64,000 nt of DNA, taken from positions 1,008,619 through 1,072,618 of the forward strand of contig NW_006917092.1 of the NCBI RefSeq assembly GCF_000516985.1. Direction: 5' to 3'. The position numbers were made by a program, and so were the translations under genes. The notes below the pieces were generated by a model. That model ran no database searches. It was not told the DNA's origin and was given only the letters and a program-made list of their open reading frames with translations. Shown piece after piece: positions 21,224-32,091 of the stretch (the first letter of the stretch is position 1; each line of letters opens with the position of its first letter). Source of the stretch: Pestalotiopsis fici W106-1. Lineage: Eukaryota; Ascomycota; Sordariomycetes; Amphisphaeriales; Sporocadaceae.

Positions 21224-24200
21224 TTACCCAAGGTATTGCTGCAGATCGCCAACAATCTTGGCCTTCTTAGTATATTTAAGATACCTGGTTGGGCTTACCC
21301 AGTCGTACCCGTCGACCCGAGAAGCCATCATGTCGAAAATAGCCATGATCCCCTCTGGGCTCCAGGGCTTTATCACCCACGGGTATTCTGGCATCTCCTT
21401 TTGAATATAGCCAATCATGAATGCTGCTACCGAGACGGCCACCGGGGATGCATAAGACGTGCCAGATGCGTACTTCATCCGGTCATCGTCCTTGGACATC
21501 TTGGCTGACCAAACCGGTCGCACGTGTTCGCCCACAAAGCTGAAGTTCCGCAGGTCCTTCTCGAGCCCTGGGTTCCGCTCAGCTTTGCTTCCTCTCCACG
21601 TTGCCGAGTGCGCGCAAACGACTCCCGGATACTTGGCCGGGTAGGTACGCAAACCCTCACCCCCATCATTGGAAGCTGAGGCAAATACCATTATGCCTTC
21701 ATGGATACATTGGCGGACTTCATCACCTATGATGTCGGGGCTCCGAACACTGTCAAAGCCAAAGGACATATTTATCATATGTACACCCCACTGCGTCCTC
21801 GCGACCTTGAGAGCCTGGAGCAAATATCAGTCGCCGTCTGCACAGCCCATCAGTGCACGTCTTACCTTTGCAATCTCTTCGCGTTGGCTCACATTGGGTT
21901 TGTCTGTGATTTTTCCAATATATAGATCGACGTTCTTGGTGAGGCGAAGGACAATTGCAGCTACATGGGTTCCGTGGCCAGTTTCGTCCACATCCGCGTT
22001 GCTATTGATGAATGCAGTTCTTTCTTTTATTCGATCGCGATCTTCATCGCTAAAATCGGGATGGTTGACATTGATACCCGAGTCCAATATGGCCACTTTC
22101 ATCCGTTCGTCGCGACCGCGGCCGAGGAGGCGGTACTTCACAAGCAACGTCTGGAAGTTCGAAAACCACTTGTCCGTGTTTTTCCGTCTAGGAACCAATA
22201 TTGGTAAATGTTCATAAGTTGTTATCTTTGGGGAATGAGAGAATTACGTACCGAGCTGCGATGGTGGTTTCACCGTCCTCGTCGCCTAATAGTTCACCGT
22301 CCTCCAAGTTGGACATGTTTGTACCTATATCATGTCTACTCCGGATCGGAACGGTTGAGGTCAGTACGGGTGCTGCAGATGTTGGACAGGTGGTCGGTTC
22401 CGAGTCCAGAGATTGGGTACGACTGATATCGTCAGGTATGAATGTCCGCAGATCGGAGGGACCACGAGCTTCGGCTGGAAAATCTGTCGTCTTGAATGAA
22501 ACTGGTTCCGGAATGCACGACTCCGGATCTGTATCATGAGACCAAGCCTCTTTGAAAAGCCTCCCAAGAGGCGCCACGACATAGATGTAGAGATTACTGT
22601 GTGCAATCCCCTCTTGAAAGCCAAATTTCCCCTTATCTGGTTTCAGACAAATCTCAATTATCTCTTTGACTGCCTGGTATACATTTCGTCTCTGCCACAT
22701 AGGTGACAGGATGATTTTGCCGGCGGTATAATGATCATCATTTTCAATTGGATCATCGTCCCCATGGGCCTCATCGAGCCGATGTATTTCAATGCCCTCC
22801 CCGAGCTCAATTTCCAACAACATGATCCCCAAAGCCAGAATTTTTGGGTGCAAATGTGTTGCAGATGGAAATCGCTGCATCAAGTCCTGCTTGTCTGAGA
22901 GCTCATTCTGCGGTATGCATCCAGACGGCTTGGGTGGCGACCACAGCTCGGTCGCAAAGTACGGCTTATGTATTAAGGCCAAGACTTCTCCAGTGCTAGA
23001 GGAGCCATTGAGACGCTCGCGCATAAAGTGTATAGAGTGTTTTGACCAGCTTGACGCCATCCATTCAGAGTCGTAAAACTGCCATATGGCCTTGGCGAGG
23101 AGGTAGGAGAGCAATAATTTGAGCTTCACATCTCCGTGCAACTTCCGCTTCTTCAGAACAGTCGAGAGAGACACGCTTGATGCTTTGAGCAGAAACAGCC
23201 TCTTGAGCTGCTCAACGTCTAGATCGGCTCGCTCGTAGACAAGACCATCATTTGCAGCGTTGAAAATCAACCGGCCACGCTCTCGACGGCGAATCAGGCC
23301 GCAAAACACCTCAGGGGAAATTTTGTTTGAGCTAAGCCACCTGACCCTCGGAGCCCGAGACCCGTCGCTGCGTTTTATTAGCGATAAGAATTATTTCAAA
23401 GAAAGGTAAGTTGAGAGGTTAATATATATTCACCCTTGCAGAAAAACTGAGATTCGAACTTCTTTCCACATATCGTCCACAGAGTCTGGATGTCGATGAA
23501 GAAAGAAGAAGTCGAATGGAACATTATCTTGTGACCCTTCCAACTTTTGTACGCGCGTCAAGGCAATGTTGGCCATGAAGCTTCCGCCGCAGCTTTGCAC
23601 CTGGGGAGAGCAATTACATAACGTTGTGTGTAGCAAGCGAAGACAGGCAGCGTATTCATTGTACCATATCGGTTGCGTGCTGGCCGCGACCAGATCAGAG
23701 AGTGGCGGCCCACGAGAACCATTCCCGGTATTCGCAAAAGCCCTGAAGGAGTCGCAGAACTTTTCTCTTTCTTGAGGGGCACGCTCATGTGTGCTCTTAG
23801 CTAGTCGTCTTATGTTGTTCTTGGCTGTTTGTTGAGAGCTACTGATGAGACTTTCCAAGTAGGGATAATAACCAGGCTTAAAGGGTGGGTTTGGAGGTGG
23901 CTTCAATGCGCCAGGCCACTGCAGGGATAAAAAAGGTAAATGTTAGCCGCTACCTGAGTTGGGTTGAAACCAAGCAGGCATTACTTGCCCTGATGAGGGT
24001 TTCCAGAATGGCCAGAAGCTTGAAAACTCTCTTTTCGACGTTTGAACCCCTGACACACCCGGCTTGATCCAGATCTTTCAGGCGATTCCCTACATCAGAC
24101 AGCAAAGAACCAAGAAGAGTAAGGAACGGATCGTCCTTCCCAAGCCCCCGGGCTAGGACTTGGGCAGTTTTCTTCAACTCCGCGACCGCTGCAGTCGCAA

Positions 24201-24231
24201 AAGACACTGCATTATGTGGTCTTCTCTCCAT
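21224..24231 (-). CDS. DUF7580-like helical region fused to a subtilisin (S8) protease, HET-Q2 type
   Basis: Five exons (24231-23989, 23918-23434, 23367-22252, 22187-21866, 21814-21224) give 918 residues. The first intron uses a GC donor (AGG|GCAAGT), the others GT. Residues 1-570 are helical with PPPNPPFKPGYYPYLESL near 90, LLLSYLLAKAIWQFYDSEW and LHPKILALGIMLLEIELG, as in DUF7580 regions of fungal NLR-like and protease proteins. Residues 640-918 are a peptidase S8 domain with an intact triad: Asp650 (AILDSGIN), His686 (GHGTHVA), Ser842 (SGTSYASPVA), plus oxyanion Asn771 (FASASNDGG). No signal peptide is seen, so it should act in the cytosol. In Podospora, HET-Q2 of this class cleaves the linked gasdermin HET-Q1; the same substrate is the obvious inference here. 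There is no nucleotide-binding domain in the protein itself. Confidence 0.88.
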
Positions 24232-24839
24232 GACTACAATCTAACCGCCCATGTGCATCTAAACACCAGAAGTAATGGTGGTTGGCTGGCGGTTCCTTTG
24301 GCACGATGCCAGTGCGGGAGGTTGAGGTTAAGAAATATCATGGGCCCAAATGCATGGAAAGGATAAGAGAGAGAAAACCCCGCTCTACCGCTTACCTTAC
24401 CACATTCTGCCATGCACATGACCCCTCCCTCAGCCTGATTTTTATTTGTAAATCTAGCTTCCCAAAATTGCCTGGATTCTGGCCGCTGAGCCTTCGTATG
24501 ATGCCGCCTTATTTATTTGTTACTTCTTGGCTCGAGACAAATTTGCACATCTTTCGGAAATCCGTGGTACTTATCTTCAAGCTGGATTTCCCTGTGGATC
24601 TGAGCCTCGATCCTGTAGACTATCCCGCATGCCCCTATTAGGATTATTCCTGGTATATTTAAACATGGAAGTCTTGGGGCAAATATAAAGTGGCTTGAAG
24701 TTCAAAATCCAAGGGAATTTCGGAAGCTACTTTTGCGAATGATCATGTTCGTTTTCGGGTGCTGACGAGGGGTCGATCCAATACGCACCCACCTACATCA
24801 TTGCCAAATCGTCCTTGACTCCTCTCCATCAGCGGACAG
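24232..24839. promoter_or_regulatory. Divergent promoter between the protease gene and the multidomain NTPase gene
   Basis: 608 bp separate two start codons that point away from each other, so the genes share this region and could be co-regulated. It is AT-rich in the middle (TATATTTAAACATGG at about 24653). I see no strong palindrome. Confidence 0.55.
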
Positions 24840-27800
24840 ATGGACCTCGACGACGGAATATGTCGCGCCGCAGAAGCTTGTAGCCATCAATTCGATGCTT
24901 TTCTTGCTAATCCCGCATGCACAGAATATGCCATATACACACGTTCTGCGCAAGGAGACTATAATCTCTGGTGCTCGGCTATCAAGGCGACAAGTAGGGG
25001 CAAGGCGTCCCTGGACTATCGGTTGAGAAATCATCATGATGTGCGCGACGTGTTATGTGGACTCCTTGACGCCTTGGCAGCGTCATTGGAACGATGGACA
25101 AGACGTGCGACGGGTAAGTACAAACAAAATAAACAGGCTTCTGTGGTTTTTGCACAGGATTTTTGCACAGGATAAAAAATGTCGCATCGTTTGACCACCG
25201 CTAATGACCGTAGCCATGGCTATGCAAGGGAGAGAAAAGGAGCCCGAAAGCACGGCCATGGATCTAGATGAAGAGAAATCCGATTCTCCTAAGAGTACGG
25301 ACAGTCCAGCATCTTGGGATGCCATCTCGGATGAGTGGAGCGTCCCAGACTCTACAAGAGACCTTGATGCTCTCGGCATGGATCCCGTGATGGCAGAATG
25401 TCTATCCTATGTCCGAATCTCCCTCGATCAGCTCGCAAGGACATCTTTGGCCATCCGAAAAGCGGGAGACAAGTATCGTTTTGAGAAGATTGACGCGGAA
25501 TTGAAAGACAACTCCTTTGAAGAGTTTCGCAATCACCTGACCAGCATCATTCTCAGATCTCTCGTAGATCCTCAAGAAGCCAAAGACTTCTCAGCCGAGG
25601 AAAAGATGAAACAAGTGTCTGATCACAACGCACTGACGTCTGTCCAGAGGCGCCTTATCCACGCCAACATTCTCAGAAGACACCGCATAGAATACGTCAC
25701 AAAGTCGCGACATGAAGGGAGACAACCAGTCCATGACAGAATCGAGTCAGCCAAGGATTCGAGTCAATTGAATAAGAGCGCTAATCCGACAAACTCGTCC
25801 GTTACTGGGACTCAAACCTTTCGCCAAGCACAAACTTCACTCCCCTCTCAGCCAGCAAAGCCGAAGATTTTTGAAGATGGTACAGCCCCATCTTCTGTCC
25901 TCGAGCCAGCTTTAACGGCAACCGAGGTCGGCTCTCGTCTTGATGTGCAACGTGTGATGGCGCCTCAGACTCCCTCGAAAGTGACAAGGGTGACAAAAAT
26001 AGGATCAACTCAAACTTATCCCGACCGTCCAACGCTGGACTCAAAAGGTTTATTAACGTGCCCATACTGTGATGACATACTACCTTCGTCATACACAAGG
26101 GTTGAACAGAGCTGGAGGTAAGTATTCATCTACATGCCTCTTACATACTACAACGGTCAAGCTAACCCGTCGGTCAGAGCCCATGTGGCTCAAGACCTGA
26201 TGCCATACACGTGCTTCATTGAAGGGTGTAAAACACCCTTTGAGATGTACTTGACATCGGAAAACCTAGTGGCCCATTTGTTAGACAAACATTCAACTAC
26301 GCGCTGGATATGCAGCTTTTGTCACTCTAGTGGTGACGCTATTGCAAGTCCTTCTGTCCAAACGACACATTGCTTTGAGAGTGACGAAGAATGGAAGGAC
26401 CACGTCACAAAAGCTCATTCGGACAAGGTCAAGGCGATCCAGTTGCCGGTGCTTGCAGAATTGAGTAAACAGCCGCTGGTCGGGCCACTGAACTGTCCGT
26501 TTTGCGACTTTGCGACTTGCACTATGGATTCCAGGGTCGACGATCACATATTGCAACACTTACATGAGTTCTCCCTTCGCGCCCTGCCCGAAAGATCGGT
26601 CTTAGCACTTGATGACCGAAGCAAAGCCTCGCAGCTCTCCGGTTCCCTTTCGCACGTAAGAGATGCAAATTACGAGGTCCAAGACGACCCTGTTAATTGT
26701 ACAATCGAATCCGTGCAGGAGCAAATTTTTCTTCTTAAGACGTTTCTACCTGACTCTCACCATACTTTTGAGATCGTGAAGGATCTTATTTCCAATGGCA
26801 TTGGCATAACTTCTGATAGACTTCCCGAATCTCAGATTCATGAGTTTTGGGGCCTCTGTTTGCTCAAAGTGCGCACAGCGCTTATATCCTGCGTTCTAGC
26901 CTTCAAAAGAGAGGGCACCGGGGATATGGAGAGGAATATGATCGAGAATATTATCGAAAACACTTGTCAGGAGGTTTTTGATTCCTTGAGTGAGTACGAG
27001 AACAGAACTTGGTTCTTTCTGAGCAAAGGTACGTAATTCGGTTAATTTTGTCTCCCACTGTCGCTCCCTCATCTTCACACGATTTCTTGACTTTTAATTG
27101 ATCTATTGTTTACCGCCTCTATATCTATTCTCTATCCCTCCGTCTCACTCACAAACGCACACTCACGCGCGCGCTTAGTCTGACTGACACCTACTCTGTT
27201 TAAATCCAGATAAAGTTTTTATGTTTAATGTGCCCGCGACCCCATTATTCCAGCTATCCACTCGCCAAAATGATATCAAAGCCGACTTGGAATTTTTACT
27301 CTTCCAACAGCAATCTTTACTCTATCTAGCTACCGATAGCCAGCCCAAGCAGCAGCCTCGCGTCGTCATCGCCGGTCCCTCTGGCACCGGTAAGACGCTT
27401 ATTGCCAGAACGTTAGTTAACGAAATCGCTGAGGAGGAGACCGGCTGTTCTGTCTTCTGGATAGATGCATTGGACTTCAATCACATTTCAAGTGCCTTTT
27501 CAAAAATTTTTGAAATGTTGAATCCCCAAGAGTACGCCGTGGAGTCAAATAGATCTGCCGTATACTTGCTCAATTGGCGGATGCACAGCCCGTGGTTGAT
27601 GGTTCTGGATGGTATTGATCGTCAAACATTGCTGCATATGCAGCTTGAGGGTTTGCTTCCGAGTGGGCTTAAGGGCAGACTCCTCCTCACGACCGAAGAT
27701 TCATCATGTCTCAGCCTTCTCGGCCAAGGGACAGAAGTCCGACATACACAGGGCGAAGAGGGAAAGATGCCGTTTGAGGTGACACCCACCCTGCCACCTT

Positions 27801-29494
27801 TGAAGCCGGATGATTTTGACGTTGCGATCATCTGTCATTCTGTGTCAGCATTTGATGTCGTTCCTCTGCTGTTTGACCGCATCTGCGAGAATGATCCACG
27901 AAGTTTCCGCGACAACCACGAGCCATTGCGGATGCGTACCTCCTTCGGGTTCTCTCGTTGTATTTTTGGCCGCATTTATGGTTGCAACGCTGTTCTGGTT
28001 TTGATCGATACGATTCCAGCTGAGATGGAACGTAAAGCCATCGAAGTACTTTCCGATTTCGAAAGGCTACAGCTTGTGCTCCTTGTTGGCACTTGCAGCG
28101 GCTTGCCTCAGAGCGACAGCAAAAGTCCTGGTCAGATATTCCGAGGCGACGTATTAATCAGTGATGAACTTGTTTCCTACCCACCAGGACATTTTGAAAT
28201 GATTTCCAATGAGAGGGTCGTTTCATCCAAGCGACAAGTTCAAACAAAATTGGCTACTGTATTGGAGACCGATGAAGGCTTCAGGCGACTGCAAGGAAAT
28301 GCTGCGTTCTTTCTTAGGCGCCTCCAAGAATCGTCTTCGGTAGCATATCCTGGAGCAACAGAGGACAAACTATTCGTGTCTAGCTATCCACATAAGCATC
28401 ACGACTCACGAGACTGTGACTGCAAGAGCGGTTTCTTGTCGAATGGGGCCTGTCATGACGTGTTGGGGTCGAGTTGCAATGACATTGGGTGCGATCATCA
28501 GTACCTGGTCCCTCGAAATCGACCTCAGAGGGGTATTCAGGTTGCATCAGGTCAGGAGGGCAGGATCCAAGAACCTTTGTTGCACTATGGGCGCGTCTTG
28601 TGCTCTCACGCGAGCCCTGGAGCACGAAGAGCTTGGCACTCGACATTGTGTCTGCAGAACTCCGTCCTTGGGATTGCGGACAGATACGACTCAATCTTTG
28701 CAAGACTGCCATGCATTACTGTGCTAGGAGTAGGTGATTATGGCGATGGGCACGATGAGATGAAGTGGTCTCAGTTTGCAGCAGCTTCGGCAGCCTCGAC
28801 AGCAAAGGCAATCTTGGGAGAATACAGTCTCTTACCTCCCTGCATGATCCCTTTTGACGATAGCCCCGAAGATGTTTGGCACGAGGAACTCATCGAGAGC
28901 ATTTCTGTCAAGATAGCTCACAAGAAGAATGATGGAAACATCACAACTACCGCCCTGATAGGACCGGCAGGAGTCGGAAAAACCACCTTGGCCCTCAGAG
29001 CAGTTCACTCGTTCCGCCGACAACAACCAAGATACTCCGTCTTTTGGGTCTCAGCGCGCTCCACGAAGACCTTGAGTGACGGCTTCCGTGGAATAGGCCT
29101 CCGCCTCAGGAGTGCTACATTGACCGTAGATGACTTGGAGCTAAGTGACGAAATGATACCACAAGTCTTGACCGAGATGGACCGCGTCAGTCATGGTGAC
29201 TGGCTTCTGATCATAGACGATGCCAATCGTCACACCCCAGGACATTTTACCGAACGCTCTCCGCCATACAATCACGGCGGATCCATTCTATTCATTTCTC
29301 GCCTTGCTGACCTCCCAGATATTCATGATACTGAGACTGTCACATCGTCGGGTCCCAGGAGTGGGCTTTGTATGAATTGTCGGCACAGCATGGCGGTGCC
29401 AGGTCATCGCTTTTGCCCACCATGCGGCAGAGAGGTTAAACGTGGTGCTACAACAACTGATACTGAGACTGTCACATCGTCGGTTCCAAAATGA
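24840..29494 (+). CDS. AcuF-type C2H2 / double short NTPase / nucleoside phosphorylase protein (NLR-like)
   Basis: Exons 24840-25113, 25214-26117, 26178-27028 and 27210-29494 give 1437 residues; every splice keeps the frame. Residues 370-520 hold C2H2 fingers of the AcuF type (CPYCDDILPSS, CFIEGC, ICSFC, CPFCDFATC). A P-loop NTPase follows: Walker A GPSGTGKT at 732-739, Walker B WLMVLDGID near 805, strand GRLLLTTED. Residues about 877-1213 resemble the PNP/UDP phosphorylase domain of fungal NLRs (LVLLVGTCSG, RGDVLISDELV, HKHHDSRDCDC, LGVGDYGDGHDEMKW, FAAASAASTAKAILGEY). A second P-loop unit has GPAGVGKT at 1261-1268 and WLLIIDDAN at 1341. A Cys4 zinc ribbon ends the protein (Cys1397/1400/1412/1415). 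Both NTPase units stop right after the sensor strand; no winged-helix or TPR/WD/ankyrin repeats follow. It may be two genes, but the 27028/27210 splice joins them cleanly. Confidence 0.75.
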
Positions 29495-29570
29495 GCTTTG
29501 TATGAACTGCCGCACAAACATTGTGTTGCCAGGCCACCGCTTCCGCCAACCTTGCGGCTTATATCGCTAA
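29327..29570 (+). repeat. Tandem duplication of a zinc-ribbon module, second copy frameshifted
   Basis: Two copies start at 29327 and 29459, both opening GATACTGAGACTGTCACATC, 132 nt apart. Copy 1 encodes LCMNCRHSMAVPGHRFCPPC. In copy 2 one base is missing before the CTTTGTATGAA block, so the annotated frame stops at 29494; the alternative frame reads LCMNCRTNIVLPGHRFRQPCG and then stops at 29568-29570. Copy 2 has also lost its third cysteine (Cys to Arg). Confidence 0.8.
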
Positions 29571-31095
29571 ATCGGCGCATTTAGCACAGCAAAGGATAAT
29601 CAACGGAGATTTAGCTATTATCGAGTCTTATACAACAAAATATAATGCGGTAGACTTTTCGTTTTCATCAATTAGTTTTATGTATTGATTAATGTTACGA
29701 ACCATCGCACACCAATGGCCATGCCATTCATGAGACCATGATGACTTTCGTCTGGGACGAATCGTTGTGCCAAGCACGCGCCATGCTCAAATTGTGGGCG
29801 AGCCGAGCAAACCTCGGCATTACCAGCTAGCACCCGTGGTCTCGAGTTGGGGAGAAAATCTTAAGTGTGTCGACAGGAGTGAAGTCAACTCCACAGCCAA
29901 TTTACGAGCCACGCAGACGCATGTATTGTATTGGCCCAAAACAAATGAATGGTGGCCGTCACGATGGGTCTTAAACCCAGCACCTATTCCGACAGTGTTT
30001 ACGCAGGAAACCTTCTTTGTCTTGAGCAACAACATCTTCTTCCTTCGGGTGAATATCCCCAGATCTGTCCGGGAAAGTGTTTCGCAGGAGTGGAAGCTGT
30101 GGCTGTGCTGGCGCGTCTGTTAGGGCAGCGTCGGCTGCAGATCAAGAAGAATCAGGAAGGATCAGGAAGAGAGCGAAGGAGCAGTCTGCACGCGATCTGA
30201 AAAGTGCGTCAATGACGTTGACCTGGAAGCGCTGGTGAGGCTGAGAGACACCAATTATATGGCACTCACTTGCAAGAAGGCAGAATGGACTTCATGGGAT
30301 GTCTTTGGGCCATGGTTGTGCTTACCTACTAGGTAGATACATACCTACCTACATGATGTTGAGCATGGCAAGGATGAGTCTGAAAGGGAGAGTGCCATAC
30401 CCAATAAATCAAAAAAGCAAGGTACTGACGCAGCCACGGCTCGTCCATGCTCCTTCTCTTTTTTAAGGAATAAACAAACAAATCAACATATAAATACCCC
30501 CCAGCTTTCAGTCTCCCCTCTCTTCTCTTCAAAACAACACAAAACACCACAATCCCACTAGTCTTCTATTTACCTCTATACAAAGATCTTCAAGTCTCAA
30601 ATGCTTTCAATGCAGGATTGAGCGTGCCAATTGGACCGAAATCGACTGTTGTCCCCAAGACTAGCCATGCCTTAACATCCTTTGGAAGAGCACAAGGTCC
30701 TGCACTCCCATTGAGCATTTGTCATCGATACTGCGAAAGAGGACCCAGTAAGGTCTCAGGACCCTCTGCTTATAGCAACTTAACATATCAACCTCCTCTC
30801 CATCTATCGTCTGCAGCCGTAGCCGCAGCAATCAGAGAGCCAATGTACCGTCGGCAGCTGGACTAGTACTCCTTACAAAGCCATCGCCAGGACGCCTAAC
30901 GTTTGGGATTATCCATTCCCAACATTCTCAATCTTTAGAACTAGAGTTTTCTGCCAAATGACTTCGGCTCTAGCAACGGACGTTGTCAGCCCCATTACCA
31001 CCTCACTTCACCAATCCCATTTCCAATATATCTTCCTCCTCATTCACAAATTCCAATGACGAAGGTGCCTGGGATGGTGGATTCGAAGAAAGAGC
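29571..31095. other. Gene-poor flank with a fungal-type promoter stretch
   Basis: Short frames at 29767-30200 match nothing. At 30328-30355 there are stacked TAGGTA/TACCTA motifs (CTACTAGGTAG, ATACATACCTACCTAC). A CT-rich tract followed by CA-rich sequence (TCCCCTCTCTTCTCTTC, about 30510-30600) looks like a core promoter on the + strand. The frame at 30618-30866 (from SVPIGPKSTVV) may be the first part of the broken gene that ends at 31503. Confidence 0.45.
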
Positions 31096-31503
31096 GCCAC
31101 GGAGGTCAGAATCAATAGTAAAATCCAGGATACCTATTACCCGAATGGATCGCTAAAGCCTTCGAGCAAGGATACTCAAAAGCTGCTCAGTCTACAGAAA
31201 GATACCGCGTATAACACAAAGATCCTGGAAGCTATCCAGGCATTGGAAGACAAATCGTGCAGGAAAATAGGCCACCTTGCATATCACCCTATTTATGAGA
31301 CGTCTTCCAGTCAGCTCGGGTATCTAAAAGACTGGGCGCTCATTGAGATGAACCCTGAAAAGTTCATTCACGGTCCAGAGAATAAGGTGTTTATTTGTGG
31401 CGGCGACGAATATTGCAACGAATTCCGTACGGCTATGCGTCGATTAACATATGGACTGAACAACTGGAATCAACCCAAATACGATGCATCGTGGTTCATA
31501 TAG
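31096..31503 (+). pseudogene. 3' relic of a fungal trypsin-like / serine-protease-like protein
   Basis: A 135-codon frame without an ATG start, ending TAG at 31501. It contains NTKILEAIQALEDKS, then IGHLAYHPIYETSSSQLGYL followed by KDWALIEMNPEKF and NKVFICGG. The 'IGH-x-A-x-HP ... GYLKDWALIE' order is one I know from long fungal proteins annotated as trypsin-like, in which this block lies after the catalytic core. The catalytic His block (normally 'T-x-x-H-V') cannot be found upstream. I therefore call it a relic; a spliced but divergent gene is the alternative. Confidence 0.42.
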
Positions 31504-32091
31504 ATATGAATTTACTTTATCCTCTCGTTTAGACTCTTTGCCTCGCCGGGGAGAGTGTTTTACTAAAAGGCGACCGCAACGTTTGCGCAGTAGTCACAAC
31601 AAGTTCGCGGTTGTGATACCTGCAATAGTAGTCTACCAATTGGAGATGCACTAAATTATGGAACCAATTGATGCTTTGACATTTGCTTTGACTTTGGAAT
31701 TGTCCTTAATTGTCCATGGTAATTCCTGATCACAAGGCTTTGCTCCTGACATAATCTGGGTACATTTTTGGAGAGTCAATCAGAGATGTAATCTGTACCT
31801 AACCTAATAGTGTCTCCCGCCTAGCTTACACTCCACTAAAACCGAGCCTGACAACCACTGGCTGTCCACTACAAGACAGCACATCCGGTGGGATCTGGCC
31901 TTTATAGCGACTTCAACTCACAAATGTAGGTGGTGAAAACTGCAAGATTGCTGCTAAATACATTTGGGTAAACACAAACACTTGTTCTCACATAACCACG
32001 CGTTTCGCCTCGGTTTACCTCTTTGACAGATCAATTTACGCCCAGCATAGTCGTACATTATTCTCTCGCTCTCTGCAATCCAATTCTCCAA
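31504..32091. other. Intergenic stretch, no gene seen
   Basis: AT-rich sequence that ends in the leader of the histidine phosphatase gene (CTTTGACAG and TTCTCTCGCTCTC before the ATG). No open frame with any motif. Confidence 0.5.

Noticed and set aside
27029..27209. The 181-nt intron as a boundary between two separate genes
   Set aside because: GTACGT donor and AAATCCAG acceptor join the frame exactly and restore a typical lead-in to the NTPase (KVFMFNVPATP), so one gene is preferred.
28416..28737. Frameshift inside the nucleoside-phosphorylase region
   Set aside because: This segment diverges from the usual family pattern and two other frames are open, but the main frame resumes family blocks on both sides without needing a shift.
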